Positions 6,577 through 12,064 of a DNA stretch of 12,064 nucleotides are shown here, piece after piece. Source of the stretch: DATEPR01 sp036503065 (GTDB lineage Bacteria > Actinomycetota > Actinomycetes > Mycobacteriales > Pseudonocardiaceae); assembly GCA_036503065.1 (NCBI GenBank), contig DASXXM010000383.1, positions 1 through 12,064 of the forward strand. The letters run 5' to 3'. The position numbers and the translations under genes are program-made. How positions within the stretch are numbered: position 1 is the stretch's first letter; each line of letters begins with the position of its first letter. The notes beneath the pieces are model-generated. The model made no database searches. It had not been told where the DNA came from and saw only the letters and a list, made by a program, of their open reading frames with translations.

Positions 6577-7722
6577 ATGCTGGTTCTCCGCCGCGGCGAT
6601 GTCGGTCCAGCGGTCGTCGAGATCCGGTCCACGCTCGTCGCACTGGAACTGCTACCCGTACCGGACGTCTCGGTCCGGGAGACGACGTTCGACGTGACCG
6701 TCGAGCAGGCGGTCCGGGTGTTCCAGCAACGACGCGGCCTGATCACCGACGGCGTGGTCGGCCCCGCGACGTTCCGTGCGCTGCGGGACGCCACGTATCG
6801 GCTGGGCGGCCGCCCACTGGCGTATCTGGTGTCCCAGCCCATCACCGGCGACGACGTCTTCGCCCTCCAGGAGCGGCTGTTGGAGCTCGGCTACGACGCG
6901 GGCCGGCCCGACGGTTCGTTCGGCGCCCAGACCGAGCTTGCGCTGCGCAGCTTCCAGCGGGACTACGGCATGGTCGTGGACGGCATCTGCGGCCCGGCCA
7001 CGGTGCGCGCGTTCCGGCAGCTCTCGCCGATGGCACGGGGTGGCCGCCCGGTCTTCCTGCGCGAACAGGAGCGGGTCCGCGAGGCGGGCCCGTTGCTCAA
7101 GGGCAAGCGCATCGTCATCGACCCCGGCCACGGCGGCCCCGACCGAGGCCGGACGTTCGGCGAGGTCACCGAAGCGGACCTGATGTGGGACCTGGCAAGA
7201 CGGCTGGAAGGCCAGATGGTCGCCACCGGCATGGAGGCGCTGCTCACCAGGGGCCTCGACAACTGCCCGGACGAGGCGACCAGGGCGAAGTTCGCGAACG
7301 AAGCGGCCGCGGACCTCTTCCTATCCCTGCACGTCGACGCCAACCACTCGCCGCTGGCGCAAGGCGTGGCGTGCTTCCACTTCGGCACCGGCAACGGCAC
7401 CACGTCGACGGTGGGAGAGGCCCTGGCCGGCTTCATCCAGCGCGAACTGGCCGCCCGCACCGGCATGCGCGACTGCCGAACCCACCCGAGAACGTGGGAC
7501 TCCCTGCGCATGACCCGCTGCCCCGCGGTCCGCATCGAGGTCGGCTATCTCACCAACGCCCACGACCGGGCCAAGCTGACCGATCCGGCGTTCCGAGACC
7601 TGGTCGCGGAACGAATCCTGATCGCCGTGAAACGCCTGTACCTACTGGGCGAGAACGACCAGCCCACCGGCACGTTCACCTTCGAGGACATCCTCCGCCA
7701 CGAACTGGCCAAGGCCGAATAG
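6577..7722 (+). CDS. cwlM: CwlM: amidase-family regulator of peptidoglycan precursor synthesis
   Basis: 381-residue protein without signal peptide or membrane helix. Two peptidoglycan-binding type 1 repeats come first (about 7-70 and 92-148), then an Amidase_3 (N-acetylmuramoyl-L-alanine amidase) domain at about 177-355. Zinc-site and catalytic residues are all present by motif: His185 in DPGHGG, Glu199, His252 in LSLHVDA and Glu321 in RIEVGYLTN. The C-terminus after the domain carries PTGTFTF (363-369) with Thr364, Thr366 and Thr368. Despite the amidase fold, mycobacterial CwlM is cytoplasmic. There PknB phosphorylates it on a C-terminal threonine and it then activates MurA (established knowledge). 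The same position beside trxA makes orthology very likely. ATG 6577 has AGGGG at 6569-6573. It is probably transcribed from its own promoter after the trxA terminator, but I see no convincing hexamers there. Confidence 0.92.
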   Translation: MLVLRRGDVGPAVVEIRSTLVALELLPVPDVSVRETTFDVTVEQAVRVFQQRRGLITDGVVGPATFRALRDATYRLGGRPLAYLVSQPITGDDVFALQERLLELGYDAGRPDGSFGAQTELALRSFQRDYGMVVDGICGPATVRAFRQLSPMARGGRPVFLREQERVREAGPLLKGKRIVIDPGHGGPDRGRTFGEVTEADLMWDLARRLEGQMVATGMEALLTRGLDNCPDEATRAKFANEAAADLFLSLHVDANHSPLAQGVACFHFGTGNGTTSTVGEALAGFIQRELAARTGMRDCRTHPRTWDSLRMTRCPAVRIEVGYLTNAHDRAKLTDPAFRDLVAERILIAVKRLYLLGENDQPTGTFTFEDILRHELAKAE

Positions 7723-7730
7723 CGTCGCGG

Positions 7731-8366
7731 TCAGGCCCGGGACGGCACCGCGGCCACCGGGCTCGTGGTGATGGTCACCGTGCCGAACAGCTGTTCAAGA
7801 GCCGCTTCCACGTCTTCCTTCCACGACAGCGCCGAACGCAGCTCCAGCCGCAGCCGCGGCCACTTGTCGTGTGCGCGGACGGTCTTGAAGCCGACCGAGC
7901 GCAGGAAATCAGCCGGCACCACGCACGTCGAGTCCGGTTCCGGCGACGCGTCGCCGAACGCCTCGACCGCCTTGACGCCACGGCGGGTGAGGTCCTTGGC
8001 CACGGCCTGGACCAGCGCCCGACCCAGGCCGGCGCCGGCGAACTCCGGCAGAATGCGCAATGCGGTGAGCAGCACCGCGTCCGCGCTCACCGGGCCGGTC
8101 GGGAAGGCCACCGCCCTGGGGACCGCGCTCGGCGGGGCATACAGGGCATAGCCGGCCGGCACCGAGTCCAGGTAGACCACCCGCCCGCACGAGCCCCATT
8201 CCAGCAGGACGCTGGACACCCACGCTTCCTTCTCGAAGTCGGTCTGGCCGAACTGTTCCGCCTCTTCCCGCAGGTGGGGGGCCAGTTCCCAGAACACGCA
8301 GTGCCGGCACTTCTTCGGAAGGTGTTCGAGGTTGTCGAGCGTGACACCGACGATGTGTCGGGACAC
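7731..8366 (-). CDS. GNAT-family N-acetyltransferase with N-terminal CxxC motif
   Basis: 211-residue cytoplasmic protein of the Gcn5-related acetyltransferase superfamily. Motif A, which binds acetyl-CoA pyrophosphate, is LRILPEFAGAGLGRALVQ (about 103-120). Motif B is PADFLRSVGFKTVRAHDKW (about 151-169). The N-terminus carries LPKKCRHCVFWEL, with Cys20 and Cys23 as a CxxC pair. The substrate is unknown. The start chosen is the GTG at 8366-8364 on the - strand, with GGGAGG four bases upstream. A GTG one codon earlier (8369) is also possible. The frame is open to 8525, but the extra residues look non-coding. It converges on cwlM with an 8-base gap and sits where Rv3916c does in M. tuberculosis, so it is a conserved member of the locus. 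Confidence 0.85.
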   Translation of the reverse strand: MSRHIVGVTLDNLEHLPKKCRHCVFWELAPHLREEAEQFGQTDFEKEAWVSSVLLEWGSCGRVVYLDSVPAGYALYAPPSAVPRAVAFPTGPVSADAVLLTALRILPEFAGAGLGRALVQAVAKDLTRRGVKAVEAFGDASPEPDSTCVVPADFLRSVGFKTVRAHDKWPRLRLELRSALSWKEDVEAALEQLFGTVTITTSPVAAVPSRA

Positions 8367-8430
8367 CACACCTCCCGGGACGGATGACGAGCACGGCGAA
8401 CCGCAGGAGCGATCCGCGGGTACCGCGACC

Positions 8431-8436
8431 ATGTTA
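8431..8436 (-). promoter_or_regulatory. Possible -10 (TAACAT) for the GNAT gene
   Basis: On the - strand TAACAT fits TANNNT and lies about 65 bases upstream of the GTG start, leaving room for a leader with the GGGAGG site. The matching -35 position (TTCCCG) is poor. A perfect TTGACA on the same strand (8477-8472) is too far away to pair with it. Confidence 0.25.
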
Positions 8437-8464
8437 GGTGCATGTGATCGACGCGGGAAGGTAG

Positions 8465-8492
8465 CTGACCCTGTCAACTCGCCGGTTACACT
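8465..8492 (+). promoter_or_regulatory. Candidate housekeeping promoter of the aminotransferase gene
   Basis: CTGACC (8465-8470) and TACACT (8487-8492) are separated by 16 bases, each matching four of six consensus positions. Transcription would begin near 8499, about 38 bases before ATG 8537, with GGAGCG at 8526-8531 as ribosome site. The -35 sits in a small dyad TGAC-CCT-GTCA (8467-8477) in the divergent intergenic region. Confidence 0.4.
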
Positions 8493-8536
8493 CGACCGAT
8501 CTACCCCGATGATGCCGACGGCCACGGAGCGCAGTC

Positions 8537-9856
8537 ATGACCGAGTTCGGCAGTCCGCCCGCCCGCCCGGGCACGCGTGACCTCGACCCGCACCTGCGGC
8601 GCTACGCGGTCCGTACCGCGGGCATGACCGCGTCGGAGATCCGGGCGCTGTTCGCGGTGGCCAGCAGGCCGGAGGTCGTCTCGTTGGCGGGCGGGATGCC
8701 GAACCTGGCCGCCCTGCCGCTGGAGTCCCTCTCCGCCGAGATCGGGTCGCTGATCGCGACCGACGGCCTGGTCGCCCTCCAGTACGGCTCCGCACACGGC
8801 ATACCGCTGCTGCGTGAGCAGATCTGTCAGATCATGGCCCTCGAGGGCATCTCGGCGCACCCGGACGACGTCGTGGTGACCGTCGGCTCGCAGATGGGCC
8901 TCGACCTGGTCACCCGGATCTTCTGCGACCCCGGTGACGTGGTGCTCGCCGAGGGGCCGTCCTACGTGGGCGCGCTCGGCTCCTTCACGGCCTACCAGGC
9001 CCGCGTGGTGCACGTCGCGATGGACGATGCCGGCCTGGTCCCGCAGGCGCTCAGGGAAGCCCTGGCGGCCACCGCGCGGGCGGGGGCGCGGGTGAAGTTC
9101 CTCTACACGATCCCGAACTTCCACAACCCGGCCGGCGTCACCATGGCGGTGGCCCGGCGCGCCGAGATCCTGGAGATCTGTGCCGCGCACGGGGTGCTGG
9201 TCGTCGAGGACAATCCGTACGGGCTGCTCGGGTTCGACGGCCAGACCTATCCGGCCCTGCGGTCCTACGACCACGACAACGTGGTCTACCTCGGGTCGTT
9301 CTCGAAGACGTTCGCGGCCGGGCTGCGGGTGGGCTGGGTGCTCGCGCCGCACGCGGTGCGCGAGAAGCTGGTGCTGGCCGCGGAGTCGGCCACGCTCTGC
9401 CCACCCACGATCAACCAGCTGATCGTCAGCCGCTACCTGTCCACGCACGACTGGCAGGGCCAGATCAAGCTCTACCGGGAGACCTACCGGGAACGCCGGG
9501 ACGCCATGCTGTCCGCGATGGAGCAGCATCTGCCGCCGGGCTGTCACTGGGCAACGCCGGACGGCGGCTTCTACTTCTGGCTGACCGTGCCGGAAGGCGT
9601 GGACACCAAGGCGATGCTGCCAAGGGCCGTCACCGCGCGGGTGGCCTACGCGTCGGGCACCGGGTTCTACGCCGACGGGTTCGGCAGCCGGCAGCTGCGC
9701 CTGTCGTTCTGCTATCCGCCGCCGGAGCGGATCCGGGAGGGCGTGCGCCGGCTGGCCAACGTGCTGTCCGACGAGATGGAGCTGTTCCGGACGTTCGGTT
9801 CGGTGGTTGCCCGGTCGGTGTCCGGACCGCAGTCGCCATCGCCCGACACGGCCTGA
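8537..9856 (+). CDS. PLP-dependent class I aminotransferase (2-aminoadipate/MocR-like subgroup)
   Basis: 439-residue fold-type I PLP enzyme related to LysN-type 2-aminoadipate transaminases and to the aminotransferase part of MocR regulators. No GntR DNA-binding domain is present, so it is a free enzyme. Visible motifs: VSLAGGMPN near the N-terminus, QYGSAHGIPLLRE (82-94), NFHNPAG (194-200), EDNPYG (224-229), SFSKTFAAGLRVGW with the PLP Schiff-base lysine Lys257 and Arg264, and QLRLSF with Arg388, the likely substrate carboxylate anchor. The true amino-acid substrate cannot be read from the sequence. ATG 8537 fits the family N-terminus and has GGAGCG upstream. The ligase gene starts 70 bases downstream on the same strand, so the two may share a transcript, although a hairpin lies between them. 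Confidence 0.92.
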   Translation: MTEFGSPPARPGTRDLDPHLRRYAVRTAGMTASEIRALFAVASRPEVVSLAGGMPNLAALPLESLSAEIGSLIATDGLVALQYGSAHGIPLLREQICQIMALEGISAHPDDVVVTVGSQMGLDLVTRIFCDPGDVVLAEGPSYVGALGSFTAYQARVVHVAMDDAGLVPQALREALAATARAGARVKFLYTIPNFHNPAGVTMAVARRAEILEICAAHGVLVVEDNPYGLLGFDGQTYPALRSYDHDNVVYLGSFSKTFAAGLRVGWVLAPHAVREKLVLAAESATLCPPTINQLIVSRYLSTHDWQGQIKLYRETYRERRDAMLSAMEQHLPPGCHWATPDGGFYFWLTVPEGVDTKAMLPRAVTARVAYASGTGFYADGFGSRQLRLSFCYPPPERIREGVRRLANVLSDEMELFRTFGSVVARSVSGPQSPSPDTA

Positions 9857-9875
9857 TCGCTACCGTGTGCTTACA

Positions 9876-9901
9876 CCGGTCGGCCGCCCTGGCCGGACCG
9901 G
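9876..9901 (+). repeat. Hairpin between the aminotransferase and ligase genes
   Basis: CCGGTCGGCC (9876-9885) pairs with GGCC-G-GACCGG (9891-9901), a 10-bp stem with one bulged G and a 5-base loop. It begins 20 bases after the aminotransferase stop and ends 26 bases before the ligase start. No T-run follows. It may be a weak terminator or attenuator, or a processing site. Confidence 0.3.
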
Positions 9902-9926
9902 CTCGTCGTCTGCGAGGAGTCGTCGC

Positions 9927-10886
9927 GTGTCCGACACCTGGGTCGCGGTGCTGTCCGGTGGGCTCTCGCACGAACGGGAGGTGTCCCTGCGGTCCGGTCG
10001 GCGGCTGTCGGCCGCGTTGCGGTCGGCCGGGCTGACGGTGGACGAGTGGGACGCGGACGCCAGTCTGGTCGCTCGGCTGCGGGACCGGCAGCGGCCGGAC
10101 GCGGTGATCGTGGCGCTGCACGGCGGCGAGGGCGAGAACGGCGCGGTGCAGAACGTGCTGGAGATGCTGCGGGTGCCCTATGTCGGCACCGATCCGCGGG
10201 CCTGCCGGCGGGCGTGGGACAAGCCGACCGCAAAGGCCGAGCTGGCCAGGGCCGGTCTTGCCACGCCGGACTGGGTGGTCCTGCCGCACAGCGCGTTCCG
10301 CGAACTGGGCGCGCAGGGCGTGCTGGACGCGATGGTGGACCGGCTGGGGCTGCCGCTGATGCTCAAACCGGACCAGGGTGGTTCCGCGTTGGGCGCGCAG
10401 GTGGTGCGGTCGGCCGCCGAGTTGCCGGCGGCCATGGTTGGCGCGCTCGCGTACGGCGACACCGTGTTGGCGGAACGGTTCGTGCCCGGCGTCGAGGTGG
10501 CGGTGACGGTGATCGACGGGCCGGACGGACCGCTGGCGCTGCCGGCGGTGGAGATCGTGGCGGAGAACGGGATCTACGACTACACCGCCCGCTACACCGC
10601 GGGCCTCACCACGTTCCACGCGCCGGCCCGGCTCGATCCGGCGACGGCGGCCACGGTCGGCGAGCTCGCGGTGACCGCGCACCAACTGCTCGGCCTACGG
10701 GACGTGTCGCGGACGGACGCGATCGTGGACGCGGACGGCGCCGTCCAGTTCCTGGAAGTGAACGTGTCGCCCGGACTGACCGAGACCTCGCTGCTGCCGA
10801 TGGCGGTCGAGGCGGCCGGCCGGTCGCTCGGCGACGTGTTCGCCGGGCTGGTCGATCGGGCGTTGGCGCGGAGCGTCGGCCACTGA
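9927..10886 (+). CDS. D-alanine-D-alanine ligase-like ATP-grasp enzyme
   Basis: 319-residue ATP-grasp protein aligned by eye to DdlB; about the DdlB length and shorter than typical DdlA. Motifs: LSGGLSHEREVSLRSG with Glu16 (DdlB Glu15 equivalent), ALHGGEGENG (63-72), LMLKPDQGGSALG with Lys147 (ATP site), IYDYTARY with Tyr223 in the specificity loop (216-223), SRTDAIVD with Arg262 and Asp264, and EVNVSPGLTETSLLP with metal ligands Glu277 and Asn279. The Tyr at the DdlB Tyr216 position, rather than the His of VanA-type ligases, argues for D-Ala-D-Ala over D-Ala-D-lactate. Loop residue Lys215 of DdlB appears as Arg222. GTG 9927 was chosen for GAGGAG at 9914-9919 with a 7-base spacer; the frame is open to 9807 but would overlap the aminotransferase gene. 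Actinobacteria usually have another ddl elsewhere, so this may be a paralogue with a changed role (inference). Confidence 0.88.
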   Translation: MSDTWVAVLSGGLSHEREVSLRSGRRLSAALRSAGLTVDEWDADASLVARLRDRQRPDAVIVALHGGEGENGAVQNVLEMLRVPYVGTDPRACRRAWDKPTAKAELARAGLATPDWVVLPHSAFRELGAQGVLDAMVDRLGLPLMLKPDQGGSALGAQVVRSAAELPAAMVGALAYGDTVLAERFVPGVEVAVTVIDGPDGPLALPAVEIVAENGIYDYTARYTAGLTTFHAPARLDPATAATVGELAVTAHQLLGLRDVSRTDAIVDADGAVQFLEVNVSPGLTETSLLPMAVEAAGRSLGDVFAGLVDRALARSVGH

Positions 10887-10917
10887 CCCAACGCTGTCAG
10901 TCAGCCACGAAGAGTAG

Positions 10918-10932
10918 TCGTCACCGTGACGA
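10918..10932. terminator. Possible bidirectional terminator between the ligase gene and parB
   Basis: TCGTCAC (10918-10924) and GTGACGA (10926-10932) are perfect 7-bp arms around a single C, so about 5-6 bp can pair as a hairpin. It lies in the 76-base gap between the convergent ligase and parB genes, where a two-way terminator would be expected. The stem is short and there is no T-run. Confidence 0.35.
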
Positions 10933-10962
10933 AACGGGCTGGTATGGCGGGATGGGGGAACG

Positions 10963-11910
10963 TCACGCCTGATTTGTCTGTTCCGGCGACATGATCTTGA
11001 CGATCCGCTCAAGATCGTCGACCGATGCGAACTCGACCACGATCCGGCCCTTCCTGCGGCCCAACTCGACCTTCACCCGGGTGTCGAAGTTGTCCGACAG
11101 CCGGTCGGCCAGGTCCTGCAGGCCGGGTGCCTGCATCGGCTTGCGCGGGGGAGCCTTCTGCTGACGCGCAGGCTCCCGCTTCGCCAGGGTGACAGCCTCC
11201 TCGGTGGCCCGCACCGACAGGCCCTCCGCGACGATCCGCGCGGCCAACTCCTCCTGCGCCCCCGGGTCGTCCAGCCCGAGCAGGGCACGGGCGTGGCCCG
11301 CGGACAGCACACCGGCGGCGACCCGCCGCTGCACCGGCAGTGGCAGCTTCAGCAGCCGGATCATGTTGGTGATCACCGGCCGGCTGCGGCCGATCCGGTT
11401 GGCCAGTTCCTCGTGGGTGACCTCGAACTCCTCCAGCAGCTGCTGGTAGGCGGCCGCCTCCTCCAGCGGGTTCAACTGCACCCGGTGGATGTTCTCCAGC
11501 AGCGCGTCGCGCAGCATGGCGTCGTCGCTGGTCCTGCGCACGATCGCCGGGATCACGTCCAGGCCGGCGCGCTGGGCGGCCCGCCAGCGGCGCTCGCCCA
11601 TCACCAGCTCGTACACGCCCGCGGTCTGCTCGCGCACCACGATCGGCTGCATCAGGCCGAACTCGGTGATCGAGTGCTCCAGTTCGGCCAGCGCCTCCTC
11701 GTCGAAGACCTGGCGCGGCTGCTTGCCGTTCGGCGTGATCGCGTCGATCGGCAGCTCGCGGTAGACCGCGCCGGCCACGGTCCCGGTGACGGCGGGACCG
11801 TCCACGGTGAGCGTGCCGTTGGCGGTCGCGGGCGGTGCGGTGCCGAGTGGCGGTCCACTCGGAATCAGCGACGCCAGGCCCCTACCCAGGCCGCCTTTGC
11901 GTTCCGTCAT
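10963..11910 (-). CDS. parB: Chromosome partitioning protein ParB
   Basis: 315-residue CTP-dependent DNA clamp that loads at parS sites near oriC and recruits ParA and condensin. Residues 8-17 (LGRGLASLIP) form the ParA-interacting N-terminal motif. A low-complexity linker (about 18-48) follows. The ParB/Srx CTPase domain spans about 50-145, with GERRWRA (105-111) and ENIHR (139-143). The helix-turn-helix for parS is around 164-184 (THEELANRIGRSRPVITNMI). A basic, Pro-rich linker (about 244-262) leads to the C-terminal dimerisation domain (about 263-308). All motifs are intact and the length is normal. The start ATG at 11910-11908 overlaps the parA stop (ATGA), with AGGGA just upstream, so the two genes are translationally coupled. 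No intact parS is visible in this window. Confidence 0.97.
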   Translation of the reverse strand: MTERKGGLGRGLASLIPSGPPLGTAPPATANGTLTVDGPAVTGTVAGAVYRELPIDAITPNGKQPRQVFDEEALAELEHSITEFGLMQPIVVREQTAGVYELVMGERRWRAAQRAGLDVIPAIVRRTSDDAMLRDALLENIHRVQLNPLEEAAAYQQLLEEFEVTHEELANRIGRSRPVITNMIRLLKLPLPVQRRVAAGVLSAGHARALLGLDDPGAQEELAARIVAEGLSVRATEEAVTLAKREPARQQKAPPRKPMQAPGLQDLADRLSDNFDTRVKVELGRRKGRIVVEFASVDDLERIVKIMSPEQTNQA

Positions 11911-12064
11911 GTCGTCCCTTCCCGCGCGCCCCGCTCGGCCACTTCCCGTGCCGCGTCCAGGTAGCTCATCGCGCCACGTGAACCCGGGTCGTAGGCCAGC
12001 ACCGTCTGACCGAATCCTGGTGCCTCGGAGACCTTCACGCTGCGTGGAATCACCGTCTTCAGCA
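11907..12064 (-). CDS. parA: Chromosome partitioning ATPase ParA (Soj), C-terminal 51 residues
   Basis: Partial gene cut by the right edge of the window; its 5' part lies outside. The last 51 codons read LKTVIPRSVKVSEAPGFGQT, then VLAYDPGSRGAMSYLDAARE and a short charged tail. This is the typical end of ParA/Soj-type Walker ATPases; the nucleotide-binding motifs are outside the window. ParA forms a nucleoid-bound gradient that moves ParB-parS complexes. The stop TGA (11909-11907) overlaps the ATG of parB by four bases, which fixes the parAB operon. Confidence 0.95.
   Translation of the reverse strand, partial: LKTVIPRSVKVSEAPGFGQTVLAYDPGSRGAMSYLDAAREVAERGAREGTT

Noticed and set aside
8367..8525. 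N-terminal extension of the GNAT gene up to 8525 on the - strand
   Set aside because: The added residues lack conservation-like character, and the stretch contains the likely divergent promoters. The GGGAGG site points to 8366.
9807..9926. Earlier start for the ligase gene at 9807 or later codons
   Set aside because: It would overlap the aminotransferase gene by 50 bases and adds an Arg/Pro-rich stretch unlike any Ddl. GTG 9927 has GAGGAG at the right distance.
10945..10975. GGGAAC followed by CGTC near 10956 as a SigM-type promoter
   Set aside because: The CGTC-like element is not at 16-17 bases spacing, and the site would read into the 3' end of parB in antisense. There is no gene for it to serve.
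11970..11985. CACGTGAACCC inside parA as a possible parS site
   Set aside because: Only the CACGTG core and the next few bases fit the parS palindrome TGTTTCACGTGAAACA. The left arm does not match, so it is at best a decayed half-site.
1..12064. Mobile elements, CRISPR arrays, tRNA/rRNA genes, phage defence islands
   Set aside because: I looked for transposase or recombinase motifs, spaced repeats and tRNA-like structures and saw none. The gene content is a conserved origin-proximal core block with no sign of recent transfer.

Overview
The window reads as chromosomal DNA from a high-GC actinobacterium, most likely of the order Pseudonocardiales. This is inferred from the G/C-rich third codon positions, the frequent GTG starts and the gene order; no database was searched. 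The order murJ / pseudokinase / sigM / anti-sigma / trxB / trxA / cwlM / GNAT (reverse) / parB-parA (reverse) matches the block next to the replication origin in Mycobacterium tuberculosis (Rv3910 to Rv3918c, from memory). The window therefore lies close to oriC, on the side where parA leads towards gid, rnpA and dnaA.

Left half (1-6471), all on the + strand. murJ (lipid II flippase) enters from the left edge with a proline-rich N-terminal extension. Next comes a separate gene for a membrane-anchored pseudokinase with an extracellular discoidin-like domain. In mycobacteria these two are one fused protein. Then come the ECF sigma factor gene sigM and its membrane anti-sigma factor gene (ATGA overlap), followed by trxB and trxA behind a good SigR/SigH-type oxidative-stress promoter. 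A strong 17-bp stem closes the trx operon.

Middle (6577-8536). cwlM encodes a cytoplasmic amidase-family protein, known in mycobacteria as a PknB-phosphorylated activator of MurA. It runs convergently into a short GNAT acetyltransferase gene, with only 8 bases between the stops. A divergent intergenic region separates the GNAT gene from the next unit.

Right half (8537-12064). A class-I PLP aminotransferase gene and a 319-aa D-Ala-D-Ala-ligase-like ATP-grasp gene lie in tandem on the + strand. They face the parA-parB operon on the - strand; parA is cut by the window end. As far as I recall, this aminotransferase/ligase pair is absent from the mycobacterial version of the locus.

Together the genes link lipid II export, control of peptidoglycan precursor synthesis (pseudokinase, CwlM, perhaps the ligase), envelope and thiol stress responses (SigM, Trx) and chromosome segregation (ParAB). 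I found no mobile element, CRISPR array, tRNA, rRNA or intact parS site. No stretch without a gene exceeds about 180 bases. The block is mostly conserved core. The points worth a second look are the split MurJ/pseudokinase, the apparently leaderless sigM start with GACGCA repeats, the trxBA promoter, and the aminotransferase/ligase pair.
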